From the NCBI GenBank assembly GCA_024642765.1, contig JAHEAM010000155.1, positions 1 to 8,269 on the forward strand: 8,269 nucleotides of DNA, in the 5' to 3' direction. This document shows positions 1 to 6,047 of this stretch, piece by piece; position 1 is the first letter of the stretch; every line of letters begins with the position of its first letter. A program made the position numbers and the translations under genes. Below the pieces are notes generated by a model, which worked only from the letters and a program-made list of their open reading frames with translations, searched no databases and had not been told where the DNA came from. This stretch comes from Planctomycetaceae bacterium. Lineage in GTDB: Bacteria > Planctomycetota > Planctomycetia > Pirellulales > Pirellulaceae.

Positions 1-330
1 GCAATTCAAAACCGAGAACAACTGAACTCGACGGCTCTGGATAACGGTGTGGCGCTTTTGCACTCCCGACGTCCACAAGTCGATAATTTTTTGGAACCGT
101 TTTTAGCATTGGCAATCGCGCCGTCCGGGATTCCTTTCGGGGGCCCAAGAGGAGCGTTAACCGACATATTTTTTTTGATTGCTTCAGACTCTGATGCGTT
201 TCACTTGAAACTCCTGACGCGTTTAAGCAGAACCATTATGCAGCCGACGGTCGTGAGTGAATTGCGAAATGCCGATTCTGCCGCGGCGGCAAAAGCCGCG
301 TTGGTTAAGGCTGAAGAAATGCTGACATAA
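1..330 (+). CDS. PTS EIIA-type (fructose/nitrogen class) phosphocarrier protein, 3' part
   Basis: The reading frame is open from the first base, and 109 residues are visible before the TAA stop; the N-terminus lies outside the window. The fragment matches the C-terminal two thirds of an EIIA domain of the fructose/PtsN class. The sequence NGVALLHSR (16-24 of the fragment) corresponds to the active-site loop, with His21 as the expected phosphorylated residue. It is followed by the hydrophobic strand LALAIAPSGIPFG, the strand DIFFLIAS, and the helix HLKLLTRLSRTI typical of the family. In such proteins the histidine takes phosphate from HPr and either passes it to a sugar permease or signals by protein contact. 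No permease or EIIB is visible, so a regulatory role is more likely, but this is inference. An N-terminal DNA-binding or other domain cannot be excluded because the start is missing. Confidence 0.88.
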   Translation, partial: AIQNREQLNSTALDNGVALLHSRRPQVDNFLEPFLALAIAPSGIPFGGPRGALTDIFFLIASDSDAFHLKLLTRLSRTIMQPTVVSELRNADSAAAAKAALVKAEEMLT

Positions 331-393
331 ATTAAACAACATCTTTGAATCGACACCCTGAATACATTGAAACATACATATTCAAATGCAGTT

Positions 394-398
394 AGAGG
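394..398 (+). promoter_or_regulatory. Shine-Dalgarno-like AGAGG for the receiver-like gene
   Basis: AGAGG lies six bases before the GTG at 405. This supports GTG as the start, in a 74-base spacer that otherwise shows no promoter or terminator I can defend. Confidence 0.45.
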
Positions 399-404
399 TT
401 CGTT

Positions 405-1265
405 GTGAGTAAACACGTTCTGATCACAGGTCAATTTTGGGATACTGAATTCGCCGACTTGATCAATCAGTTATCCGCACCAACAACGTTGATTCCCTGC
501 GAACGACTTGAAGGCCTTCAGGAGTTTGATCGTGAATTTGGCCTCGTCATTTTGGCGCAAAATCGACGTGAGTCAGTGTCACAAAAGTTAGTCGATCAAA
601 TCGCGGCGTTAACGAATTCGGCACCGATTATCAATCTATTGGGCAGCCTTTGTGAAGGGCAAGAACGCTCTGGTACTCCGCTTCAAAACACAATCCCCGT
701 CTATTGGCACCAGTGGCAAGGCCGTTTCGATCAACTCATAGAGTACGCATCGCAAGCGAAATCTAATCCATTGCATACCGGTTTCGTATCGCTGGAATTC
801 CTAGAGCGTCCGCAGCCTCGAATTGGAATTAGCGCCCTCTGTGAAACACAAAAAATGATGCTCGACGATGGTTTGAGAGCGTTTGACCTTGATTCTGTTT
901 GGTTGGAACAATCCGTTTGGAATGGAATGGAACCCGAGCCACTCGACGCCATCTGCATTGATTGCGATTCGCACAATGAAAACCTTGCGCAACGTTTAAC
1001 GCTGATCAACCAAGAATATTCCAACGTTCCAAAATTGTTGGTAATGAACTTTCCGCGGAAGGACGAAGTTGAGACCGTCAAGCGGCAGTTTGGAATCGCT
1101 GCTGTCGTTTCCAAGCCGTTTTCAGTCTCGCAACTTGGACACGCGTTGAGCGCCGCAACTGGGATCGAGTTGGTTTACGAACCCGCGTTGCCCGAGCGCT
1201 TTCGCGATCGCTCCAATCCAAAGGTTGAAGTGGCCAACAAACCACTTTCGCCCACACCTAAGTGA
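405..1265 (+). CDS. Uncharacterised protein with degenerate receiver domain
   Basis: This 286-residue soluble protein starts at GTG behind AGAGG; no signal peptide or membrane segment is seen. The C-terminal half (about 139-250) reads as a response-regulator receiver fold. D181-AICI-D186 fits the third strand with Asp186 at the phospho-acceptor place, LLVMN (211-215) fits strand four, and SKPF (236-239) carries the conserved Lys237. The acidic pair after strand one is missing: the strand RIGISALC is not followed by two Asp/Glu. Mg-dependent phosphorylation is therefore doubtful. The N-terminal half (about 4-115) has alternating strands and helices and the distinctive motifs GSLCEG (80-85) and YWHQW (100-104), possibly a second receiver-like or Rossmannoid domain. 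No output domain is recognisable, and the last 30 residues look disordered and proline-rich. It lies 74 bases after the EIIA gene and 114 bases before lnt. Its function is unknown; a phospho-independent sensor or adaptor is one guess. Confidence 0.85.
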   Translation: MSKHVLITGQFWDTEFADLINQLSAPTTLIPCERLEGLQEFDREFGLVILAQNRRESVSQKLVDQIAALTNSAPIINLLGSLCEGQERSGTPLQNTIPVYWHQWQGRFDQLIEYASQAKSNPLHTGFVSLEFLERPQPRIGISALCETQKMMLDDGLRAFDLDSVWLEQSVWNGMEPEPLDAICIDCDSHNENLAQRLTLINQEYSNVPKLLVMNFPRKDEVETVKRQFGIAAVVSKPFSVSQLGHALSAATGIELVYEPALPERFRDRSNPKVEVANKPLSPTPK

Positions 1266-1275
1266 TTGGGCCTCC

Positions 1276-1304
1276 GCGAACAATCGCAGTTTTCGATTAT
1301 TCGC
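1276..1304 (+). other. Stem-loop between receiver-like gene and lnt
   Basis: GCGAACAATCG and CGATTATTCGC form an 11-base-pair stem with one internal C-A mismatch and a 7-base loop containing TTTT. It starts 10 bases after the stop codon of the upstream gene. No T-run follows, so it is not a canonical intrinsic terminator. It could act as a weak terminator, an mRNA end stabiliser or a processing site between the two genes. Confidence 0.5.
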
Positions 1305-1379
1305 ATTGATTGAACAGACAAATAAGGGGATGATTTCCAAAAGATTGTGGAAATTATCGCCTCTATTTTTTGTCGCTCA

Positions 1380-3137
1380 ATGAACTCAATTGATTCGTCA
1401 ACAACTTCGCCACCAGACTCCCAACACTTATCGACTCCAAAACGAGCGAGTACGCTCCGAGATCGCTTGACGCGTAGCGTTTTTGGTTTGTCCGCATTGG
1501 GTGCGATCTTATTATGGGCCTGTCAGCCGCCGCTAGGCTGGAGTTTCTTGGCATGGATCGCTCTGGTGCCTTGGACCTTGCTCGTTCTTCATCAGCAGTT
1601 GACTGGTCGACGTCCCTACCTGCAGTTCTGGATGGCTGCCTGGATGTATTGGTTGATCACACTGTACTTCATTCCGATTCCGCATCCGGGGTTGTGGGTA
1701 GGATGGCCGTTGATGAGTGCAGTACTTGCGACCTATTTTCTTGTTTTTTTGATTGCGGCGCGGCGAGCGGTTTGGACGTTTCGAGTGCCGGCGTATATCG
1801 CTGTGCCAATCGTTTGGGTGGGTGTGGAATGGATTCGCACCCAAGGCGCATTGAGCTTTGGCATGATGCTGTTGAGCCACAGCCAGTACCGTATCCCGCT
1901 TGTAATTCAGTGCGCTGACTTGTTAGGGGCCTTTGGTTTATCTTTTTTAATCGCGATCGTTTCAGCGAGTATCGCATTAGTATGGAATCGCCGGGTCGAG
2001 AAGAAAGAAAAGTCGGAGCCGACCAAGGCTGATCAACTTAAACGCCAACCCCTGTTCGCCTCGACCGGCTTTGCCATCGGATCGGCCCTGGTGGCGCTCG
2101 CGATTGTAATTGGGTACGGCGCCTTTCGACTCAAAGAGATTCCAGAAACCGCACCCAGCAGCACGCCCAACACCTTGATCATCCAGGGTTCGGTTGACAC
2201 ACAATTCCCGCAGACAGAGGAACAGGCAGATGCCTACATTCGAAAACGCATCGAGGACTATCGCCGACTGACGATTGAAGCACGAAGGAAATACCCAACG
2301 ATTGGTTTTGTCATTTGGCCAGAATCTGCTTATGTGCAACCGATCGAGTGCAACTCGACAATAGAATTCGATGCCAACTATTTTGACTATGCAACCGGAA
2401 ATGACCAGTTGGGCGCTAGCGGGGTTATTACACTGCTGACAGGTGCAGGCTTGTGGACCGATCGACTAAACGACCGTAAAGACAAACGGCGATTTTTCAA
2501 TTCAGCAGTTCTTTTGCCGAATACGGAAACAAGCTGGGCTTACTTGAAGGTTCATTGCGTTCCCTTTGGCGAATATATTCCTCTCTTAAGTTGGTTTCCC
2601 TTTTTTGAATCTTTGTCTCCGATTGGTCCTGGGCTATCCGCTGGAGAACATCCAGTTATTATTCCGATAGATACCGCCGCAGGCACCTCGTTAGAGATGT
2701 TGCCCAGTATTTGCTTCGAGTCGACAGTCCCGCACTTGATTCGGTCGCAAATGGACTATTGGGACGATTCAAAATTTGGGATAGGCGGGGCTAGAATCGA
2801 CTACCTCGTAAACCTAACTGACGACGGGTGGTTTTTTGGGACGAGTTGTTTGGACTTTCATTTGGCATGCAATGTTTTTCGCGCAATTGAGAATCGGCGA
2901 CCGATGATCGTGGCGGCCAATACTGGTTTTTCAGCCGAGATCGATTGCTGCGGCCGAATTGTGCAGCAAGGGGCAAGACGCGGGGAGTCGATCTTGGCTG
3001 TTGAATTGGTTAAGGGGTCGCGGCGATACACTTTTTATCGATACCATGGAGATATTGGTTGGATGCTGGCCGGAGTATTCACAGGATTGTGTTTGTTGAC
3101 CGCGATGTTTTTTCGGTTAACGAAGAAGTCGCCCTAA
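1380..3137 (+). CDS. lnt: Apolipoprotein N-acyltransferase
   Basis: Lnt is an inner-membrane enzyme that moves an acyl chain from a phospholipid to the free amino group of the lipid-modified N-terminal cysteine, the last step of lipoprotein maturation. The protein has 585 residues from ATG. About seven hydrophobic segments lie in the first 250 residues, and one more (about 558-580) anchors the C-terminus. The nitrilase-like domain (about 264-550) shows the catalytic triad: Glu315 in VIWPES, Lys390 in LKVHCVPFGEYIP and Cys445 in PSICFES. Glu398 in FGEY matches the fourth essential residue of the E. coli enzyme. The stretches NLTDDGWF, AIENRRP and AANTG are also typical. The length is somewhat above the E. 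coli enzyme (about 510). The start is uncertain: a GTG at 1347 would add 11 residues, and neither start has a well-placed Shine-Dalgarno sequence. ATG was preferred on codon type. The 3' end overlaps the convergent glycosyltransferase by 21 bases. Confidence 0.95.
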   Translation: MNSIDSSTTSPPDSQHLSTPKRASTLRDRLTRSVFGLSALGAILLWACQPPLGWSFLAWIALVPWTLLVLHQQLTGRRPYLQFWMAAWMYWLITLYFIPIPHPGLWVGWPLMSAVLATYFLVFLIAARRAVWTFRVPAYIAVPIVWVGVEWIRTQGALSFGMMLLSHSQYRIPLVIQCADLLGAFGLSFLIAIVSASIALVWNRRVEKKEKSEPTKADQLKRQPLFASTGFAIGSALVALAIVIGYGAFRLKEIPETAPSSTPNTLIIQGSVDTQFPQTEEQADAYIRKRIEDYRRLTIEARRKYPTIGFVIWPESAYVQPIECNSTIEFDANYFDYATGNDQLGASGVITLLTGAGLWTDRLNDRKDKRRFFNSAVLLPNTETSWAYLKVHCVPFGEYIPLLSWFPFFESLSPIGPGLSAGEHPVIIPIDTAAGTSLEMLPSICFESTVPHLIRSQMDYWDDSKFGIGGARIDYLVNLTDDGWFFGTSCLDFHLACNVFRAIENRRPMIVAANTGFSAEIDCCGRIVQQGARRGESILAVELVKGSRRYTFYRYHGDIGWMLAGVFTGLCLLTAMFFRLTKKSP

Positions 3138-4196
3138 TAGCTCTTCGTATTCGTCCGCCATTCGCGAGAGCGAAAAGTTTGCATCGACAAAAATTCCGGC
3201 TTGATCGACTAATTGATCGCGCTGAGTATGTTGTTCCAACAGGAACTTAGTCCACCGCGCGTATTGATCGCGGCGGCCTGGATCGACCGCCATCGCCGTT
3301 TGTTGGTGGCGAATCAAGTCGGCGTTGGTTGAGGTCAACACGCTCACAACTGGAATCCTCAGTGCCATCGATTCCAAAACACCATGCGGATGAGCAACGT
3401 CGCGATCCGACGACCAATAAACATCTGCCGCCCGAATCATGCGAGTCGCGTCCGAATCGCATTCAAAGTGCACATTGCTTTTGCATTCGGTGCAGCGAAC
3501 GAAATTGTGTAACGCATCTCGTTGTTGACCGCGACCGCAGATAACCAAATGCACATCGTCGCGAATGCACTTGATCAAATCACACGCCCAAACCAAGTCT
3601 TTCAGATCACTATGCGGGACTAGCGGGCCGGCAGTGACGACCAATTTCGATTCCACCGGGATCCCCAACGACTTCCGGACTTCAACGCGTTCGCCTTCTG
3701 TCGCCCCGACCAGGCGAGGTACTCCCGGCACGACTAGTGTTTGTTGATTCCGCAAATCGCTTCCAAACCGATGTTGCGCTAGTACGCGTGAATCACCTAC
3801 AAACAGATTTGGATTTGGTAAGTAATTTCCCCACCGCCCCAATTGATCGCATTTGTATTCCGAAAACTGTGTTTCAATGCAAGCGATTTTCAGGTTTCTG
3901 GCAGCAGCCAAAGCGTTTCGACCCAAACACCAAAGACTTACTACGCCGCGATCAATTGCAGATATTTGTTTTTTCAAACGCCACCAAGTTCTCAAGTCAT
4001 ATTTTGAAACCCGATGCCTCACAACTTCTAAGTCAAGGTTATCGAATCTGTCTGTGGCAACGTTTACTGCATGCTCAACGTGCCAAACAGCCACGCCCCA
4101 TTTCCTCCTCTGCAATTCGCCGGCCAGCAACTCCAAAGACTTCACTTCGGAGTGATTTGCGTGACTATCGATAACAAAAACAAGTTCACGATTCAC
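3117..4196 (-). CDS. GT-B fold glycosyltransferase, GT4-like, divergent (distal gene)
   Basis: This protein of 359 residues is predicted to transfer a sugar from a nucleotide donor; donor and acceptor cannot be told from sequence. The N-terminal Rossmann domain starts at LVFVIDSHANHSEVKSLELL. The C-terminal donor domain starts near VVTAGPLVPHSDLKDL (186-201), continues through LVICGRG and ends with HPHGVLESMALRIPVVSV (269-286), which is the GT4 C-terminal motif. Against the usual GT4 pattern, the Arg and Lys of the 'GRLVPEKG' region are replaced (Pro191 and Ser196), and only the second Glu (275) of the E-x7-E motif is clear. The open frame continues upstream to 4481, but the upstream part duplicates coding sequence of the preceding gene and looks like an out-of-frame shadow. 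GTG at 4196 was chosen because AAGGA precedes it, the Rossmann strand begins right after it, and it gives an 11-base overlap with the upstream gene. There are no membrane segments. Confidence 0.85.
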   Translation of the reverse strand: MNRELVFVIDSHANHSEVKSLELLAGELQRRKWGVAVWHVEHAVNVATDRFDNLDLEVVRHRVSKYDLRTWWRLKKQISAIDRGVVSLWCLGRNALAAARNLKIACIETQFSEYKCDQLGRWGNYLPNPNLFVGDSRVLAQHRFGSDLRNQQTLVVPGVPRLVGATEGERVEVRKSLGIPVESKLVVTAGPLVPHSDLKDLVWACDLIKCIRDDVHLVICGRGQQRDALHNFVRCTECKSNVHFECDSDATRMIRAADVYWSSDRDVAHPHGVLESMALRIPVVSVLTSTNADLIRHQQTAMAVDPGRRDQYARWTKFLLEQHTQRDQLVDQAGIFVDANFSLSRMADEYEELLGRLLR

Positions 4197-5382
4197 AAAC
4201 AGAGGCTTCCTTGGTCGAATTTGAGCCGCAGGCAAGATTTCGCCAGGCTGAAATGATTCCACTCCACGATCGCGTCGCCAACATTGTTTCTTGAGCGGCA
4301 GCGCCACAGCGGATTCGAAACGGGCTGTCCGTGACCATCCTTGAAACCACTTCGACGAAAGAGCCAATATCCGCATTCGGTGCCACGCAACCATGTTGCT
4401 CGGCCCGAAACCATTCTGGTGCGCCGTCCATAGTCCGATGCACGGAAGGTAGTCCGCAGGCTGCGGCTTGTGCGATTGCATCGCCGCTTCGACACCTCAG
4501 TTCGGGTTGAACGTAAAAGTCGCCCACCAAGTACGCATCAAGATCGTTATCAAAATTCCCCGCCATGACAACTTGCTCGACCAATGACAAATCATTGATT
4601 TGTCGCCATACTTCACGCGCTTGGGTACCGTCGCCAATGAGCCACAAACGAGCATTTCGGTTCTTGTGTGCCACAGTGGCCCAAACATCTACTAGGAAAT
4701 GCAGGCCCGCCTCATTTCGAAAGTCCGTCATGTGAACACCGACAATGTGATGTCGATTCAATTCCATCAGGGGGTGAATGTCGCTCATTGACGCGCGCAA
4801 ACGTTGTTTGTCGTGGACATGGCTTTCGTCAAACAAATGCTGAAAACCGACGCCATTTGGAATCCACTGAATTGGCAAACTTGTGCCAACCAGTGCTTCA
4901 AATTCCGATTGAAGCGTCGCATCTGCAAGGACAAGTTTGTTGGCAGTGGCCAAAGCGCTCAAGATCTTTTTGCGTTGACCAGGAAAGTTTTTTAGGCGAT
5001 GGAGGAGCGATTGATCTAAGTGGCAAAATACTCGCTTCGGTCCTCCGTTGTCGCGAGCTCGAATAGCGGCCTCGAGCTCTTCTAATCCGCCAACTACGAT
5101 CACTGCGTCCCATTGTTCACACTTGGCTGCCAACCAGCGACATAGTCCGCGCGCATAGCGATTGCTAGACCAGATGCCGGCACCCGTTCGCGCGATACGG
5201 GTCACTAACACTTCGCCAAATTCGAAATGCGTGCACCAAGAGGCGTCCCATTGACTGGTCACAACTTGAACCTCAATGCCAGCCAAATGGAGTTGTTGCA
5301 CAAGGCCGCTGATTGCCAATTCACTTCGACCAGCCAAAGGCCAGAAGGATCGACAAACGACAGCAATTCGCAATGGGCTCAT
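4186..5382 (-). CDS. GT-B fold glycosyltransferase, GT4 family, divergent (proximal gene)
   Basis: This 398-residue soluble or peripheral protein has full GT4 length. The acceptor domain begins with RIAVVCRSFWPLAGRSELAI (5-24), the usual position of the glycine-rich loop, but with AGRSE in place of the common GG-x-E. VIVVGGLEELEAA follows near 94-106. The inter-domain signature IPNGV is at 174-178. The donor domain has WLIGDGTQ (247-254), GNFDNDLDAYL, AAACGLPSV (306-314) and DGAPEWF (319-325), in GT4 order. In a gap-free alignment by eye, Arg222 is retained, but the paired Lys is Ala225 and the two Glu of E-x7-E become Cys297 and Gln305. Either a changed mechanism or loss of catalysis is possible. 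ATG at 5382 overlaps the hpt stop as ATGA, so translation is probably coupled to hpt. The product is likely an envelope or extracellular glycan, but nothing in the sequence names it. Confidence 0.9.
   Translation of the reverse strand: MSPLRIAVVCRSFWPLAGRSELAISGLVQQLHLAGIEVQVVTSQWDASWCTHFEFGEVLVTRIARTGAGIWSSNRYARGLCRWLAAKCEQWDAVIVVGGLEELEAAIRARDNGGPKRVFCHLDQSLLHRLKNFPGQRKKILSALATANKLVLADATLQSEFEALVGTSLPIQWIPNGVGFQHLFDESHVHDKQRLRASMSDIHPLMELNRHHIVGVHMTDFRNEAGLHFLVDVWATVAHKNRNARLWLIGDGTQAREVWRQINDLSLVEQVVMAGNFDNDLDAYLVGDFYVQPELRCRSGDAIAQAAACGLPSVHRTMDGAPEWFRAEQHGCVAPNADIGSFVEVVSRMVTDSPFRIRCGAAAQETMLATRSWSGIISAWRNLACGSNSTKEASVCES
4208..4212 (-). promoter_or_regulatory. Shine-Dalgarno AAGGA for the distal glycosyltransferase
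   Basis: On the minus strand AAGGA(AG) lies 11 bases before the GTG at 4196, inside the last codons of the upstream glycosyltransferase gene. It decides the start of the distal gene and implies that both are read from one mRNA. Confidence 0.5.
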
Positions 5383-5912
5383 GAGTGAAAGTGTGTCGAT
5401 TGCAGATCAGCGGATTCTAAGCATGCCAAATATGGCAAGTTACGGTATTCGTCGTTATAGTCCAATCCATATCCGACGACAAACTCATCCGGAATATCAA
5501 AGGCAACAAAGTCAGGAATGATCTTGACTTCCTGCCTCCCAGACTTCTTTAACAATACAGCTGATCGCAATGACGATGGGCCAAGCGTTTTCATCAAAGT
5601 GATGACTTCCTTCAACGTTTGGCCGGTGTCAAAAATGTCGTCGATCAAGATCACATCGCGATCCGTAATGTCTAACATCATTTCCGAATTGATCGTGAGG
5701 GCACCACGCTCGGTGCCGCGATAGCTTGAGGTTTGAACAACACCAACTCGCAGAGGCATGTCGAGCTTGCGAATCAAGTCGGCCAGCAACACGACACTAC
5801 CAGTCATGATCCCAATAATGGTCAGGGGCCGATGTCCATAAACGGCCCTGATTTCAGAAGCGAGAGCCTCGACGCCCGCTTGCAATTGGCGTTGATCCAA
5901 AAGAACTTTCAC
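5379..5912 (-). CDS. hpt: Hypoxanthine phosphoribosyltransferase
   Basis: This cytosolic purine-salvage enzyme joins hypoxanthine (often also guanine) to PRPP, giving IMP or GMP and pyrophosphate. Its 177 residues match the usual bacterial length. Visible motifs, in order: GIMTGSVVLLADLIR (34-48), the pyrophosphate-loop region; SSYRG (62-66), the flexible loop; VILIDDIFDTGQT (87-99), the PRPP-binding signature with the two acidic residues at 91-92; and IPDEFVVGYGLDYNDEYRNLP (140-160), the base-binding C-terminal segment. The start is GTG at 5912, preceded at 13 bases by GGGAG, a weak site. The gene is first of a three-gene minus-strand unit with two glycosyltransferases and follows trpE after 125 bases. 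The annotation is secure; why it is coupled to glycosyltransferases is not explained. Confidence 0.96.
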   Translation of the reverse strand: MKVLLDQRQLQAGVEALASEIRAVYGHRPLTIIGIMTGSVVLLADLIRKLDMPLRVGVVQTSSYRGTERGALTINSEMMLDITDRDVILIDDIFDTGQTLKEVITLMKTLGPSSLRSAVLLKKSGRQEVKIIPDFVAFDIPDEFVVGYGLDYNDEYRNLPYLACLESADLQSTHFHS

Positions 5913-5934
5913 GGCTTGACTTTTTCTCCCGATT

Positions 5935-5992
5935 GAATGAACGACATTTTCATTGGATCAACCTTTGCGTCATTCTAGGCTGTCATTCATTC
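5935..5992. repeat. Inverted repeat around the putative hpt promoter
   Basis: GAATGAACGAC (5935-5945) and GTCATTCATTC (5982-5992) are inverted arms matching at 10 of 11 bases, separated by 36 bases. A shorter GTCATTC copy sits at 5969-5975, in the same orientation as the second arm. The arms flank the possible hpt start site, so they could be operator half-sites, or the repeat may be chance. Confidence 0.35.
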
Positions 5993-5998
5993 CAACAA
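5972..5998 (-). promoter_or_regulatory. Possible promoter for the hpt unit
   Basis: On the minus strand TAGAAT (5977-5972) is a good -10 match. TTGTTG (5998-5993), 15 bases upstream, is a poor -35 match with short spacing. Transcription would start near 5965, leaving a leader of about 50 bases before hpt. This is inferred from motif position only; read-through from trpE is an alternative. Confidence 0.3.
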
Positions 5999-6013
5999 AA
6001 GCCACACGTAATC

Positions 6014-6047
6014 AAAAAAACCAAAGCAGTTGCGGGCCTAGGCTCGC
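6014..6047 (-). terminator. Weak terminator candidate after trpE
   Basis: A near-palindrome (6032-6047, GCGAGC-CTAG-GCCCGC on the minus strand) spans the trpE stop codon. A run of seven T (6020-6014) follows after 11 bases. The stem has an A-C mismatch and the T-run is too far away for a textbook intrinsic terminator. It is listed because nothing better separates trpE from hpt. Confidence 0.2.

Noticed and set aside
169..176. Run of eight T inside the EIIA gene
   Set aside because: It encodes the conserved hydrophobic strand (IFFLI) in the correct frame, with no sign of slippage or frameshift.
344..386. TTTGAAT/ATTCAAA inverted repeat after the EIIA gene
   Set aside because: The 7-base AT-rich arms are separated by 29 bases; this is too weak to be called a terminator or operator.
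201..434. Minus-strand 77-codon frame over the EIIA 3' end
   Set aside because: It is antisense to the conserved EIIA sequence and has no start signal or recognisable product.
3737..4174. Plus-strand 145-codon frame opposite the distal glycosyltransferase
   Set aside because: It is antisense to a gene with clear GT-B structure. The product is rich in Arg, Ser and Gln and resembles no family.
4197..4481. N-terminal extension of the distal glycosyltransferase to an ATG at 4481
   Set aside because: This stretch is the coding region of the proximal glycosyltransferase read in another frame. The Rossmann strand and a Shine-Dalgarno sequence place the start at 4196.
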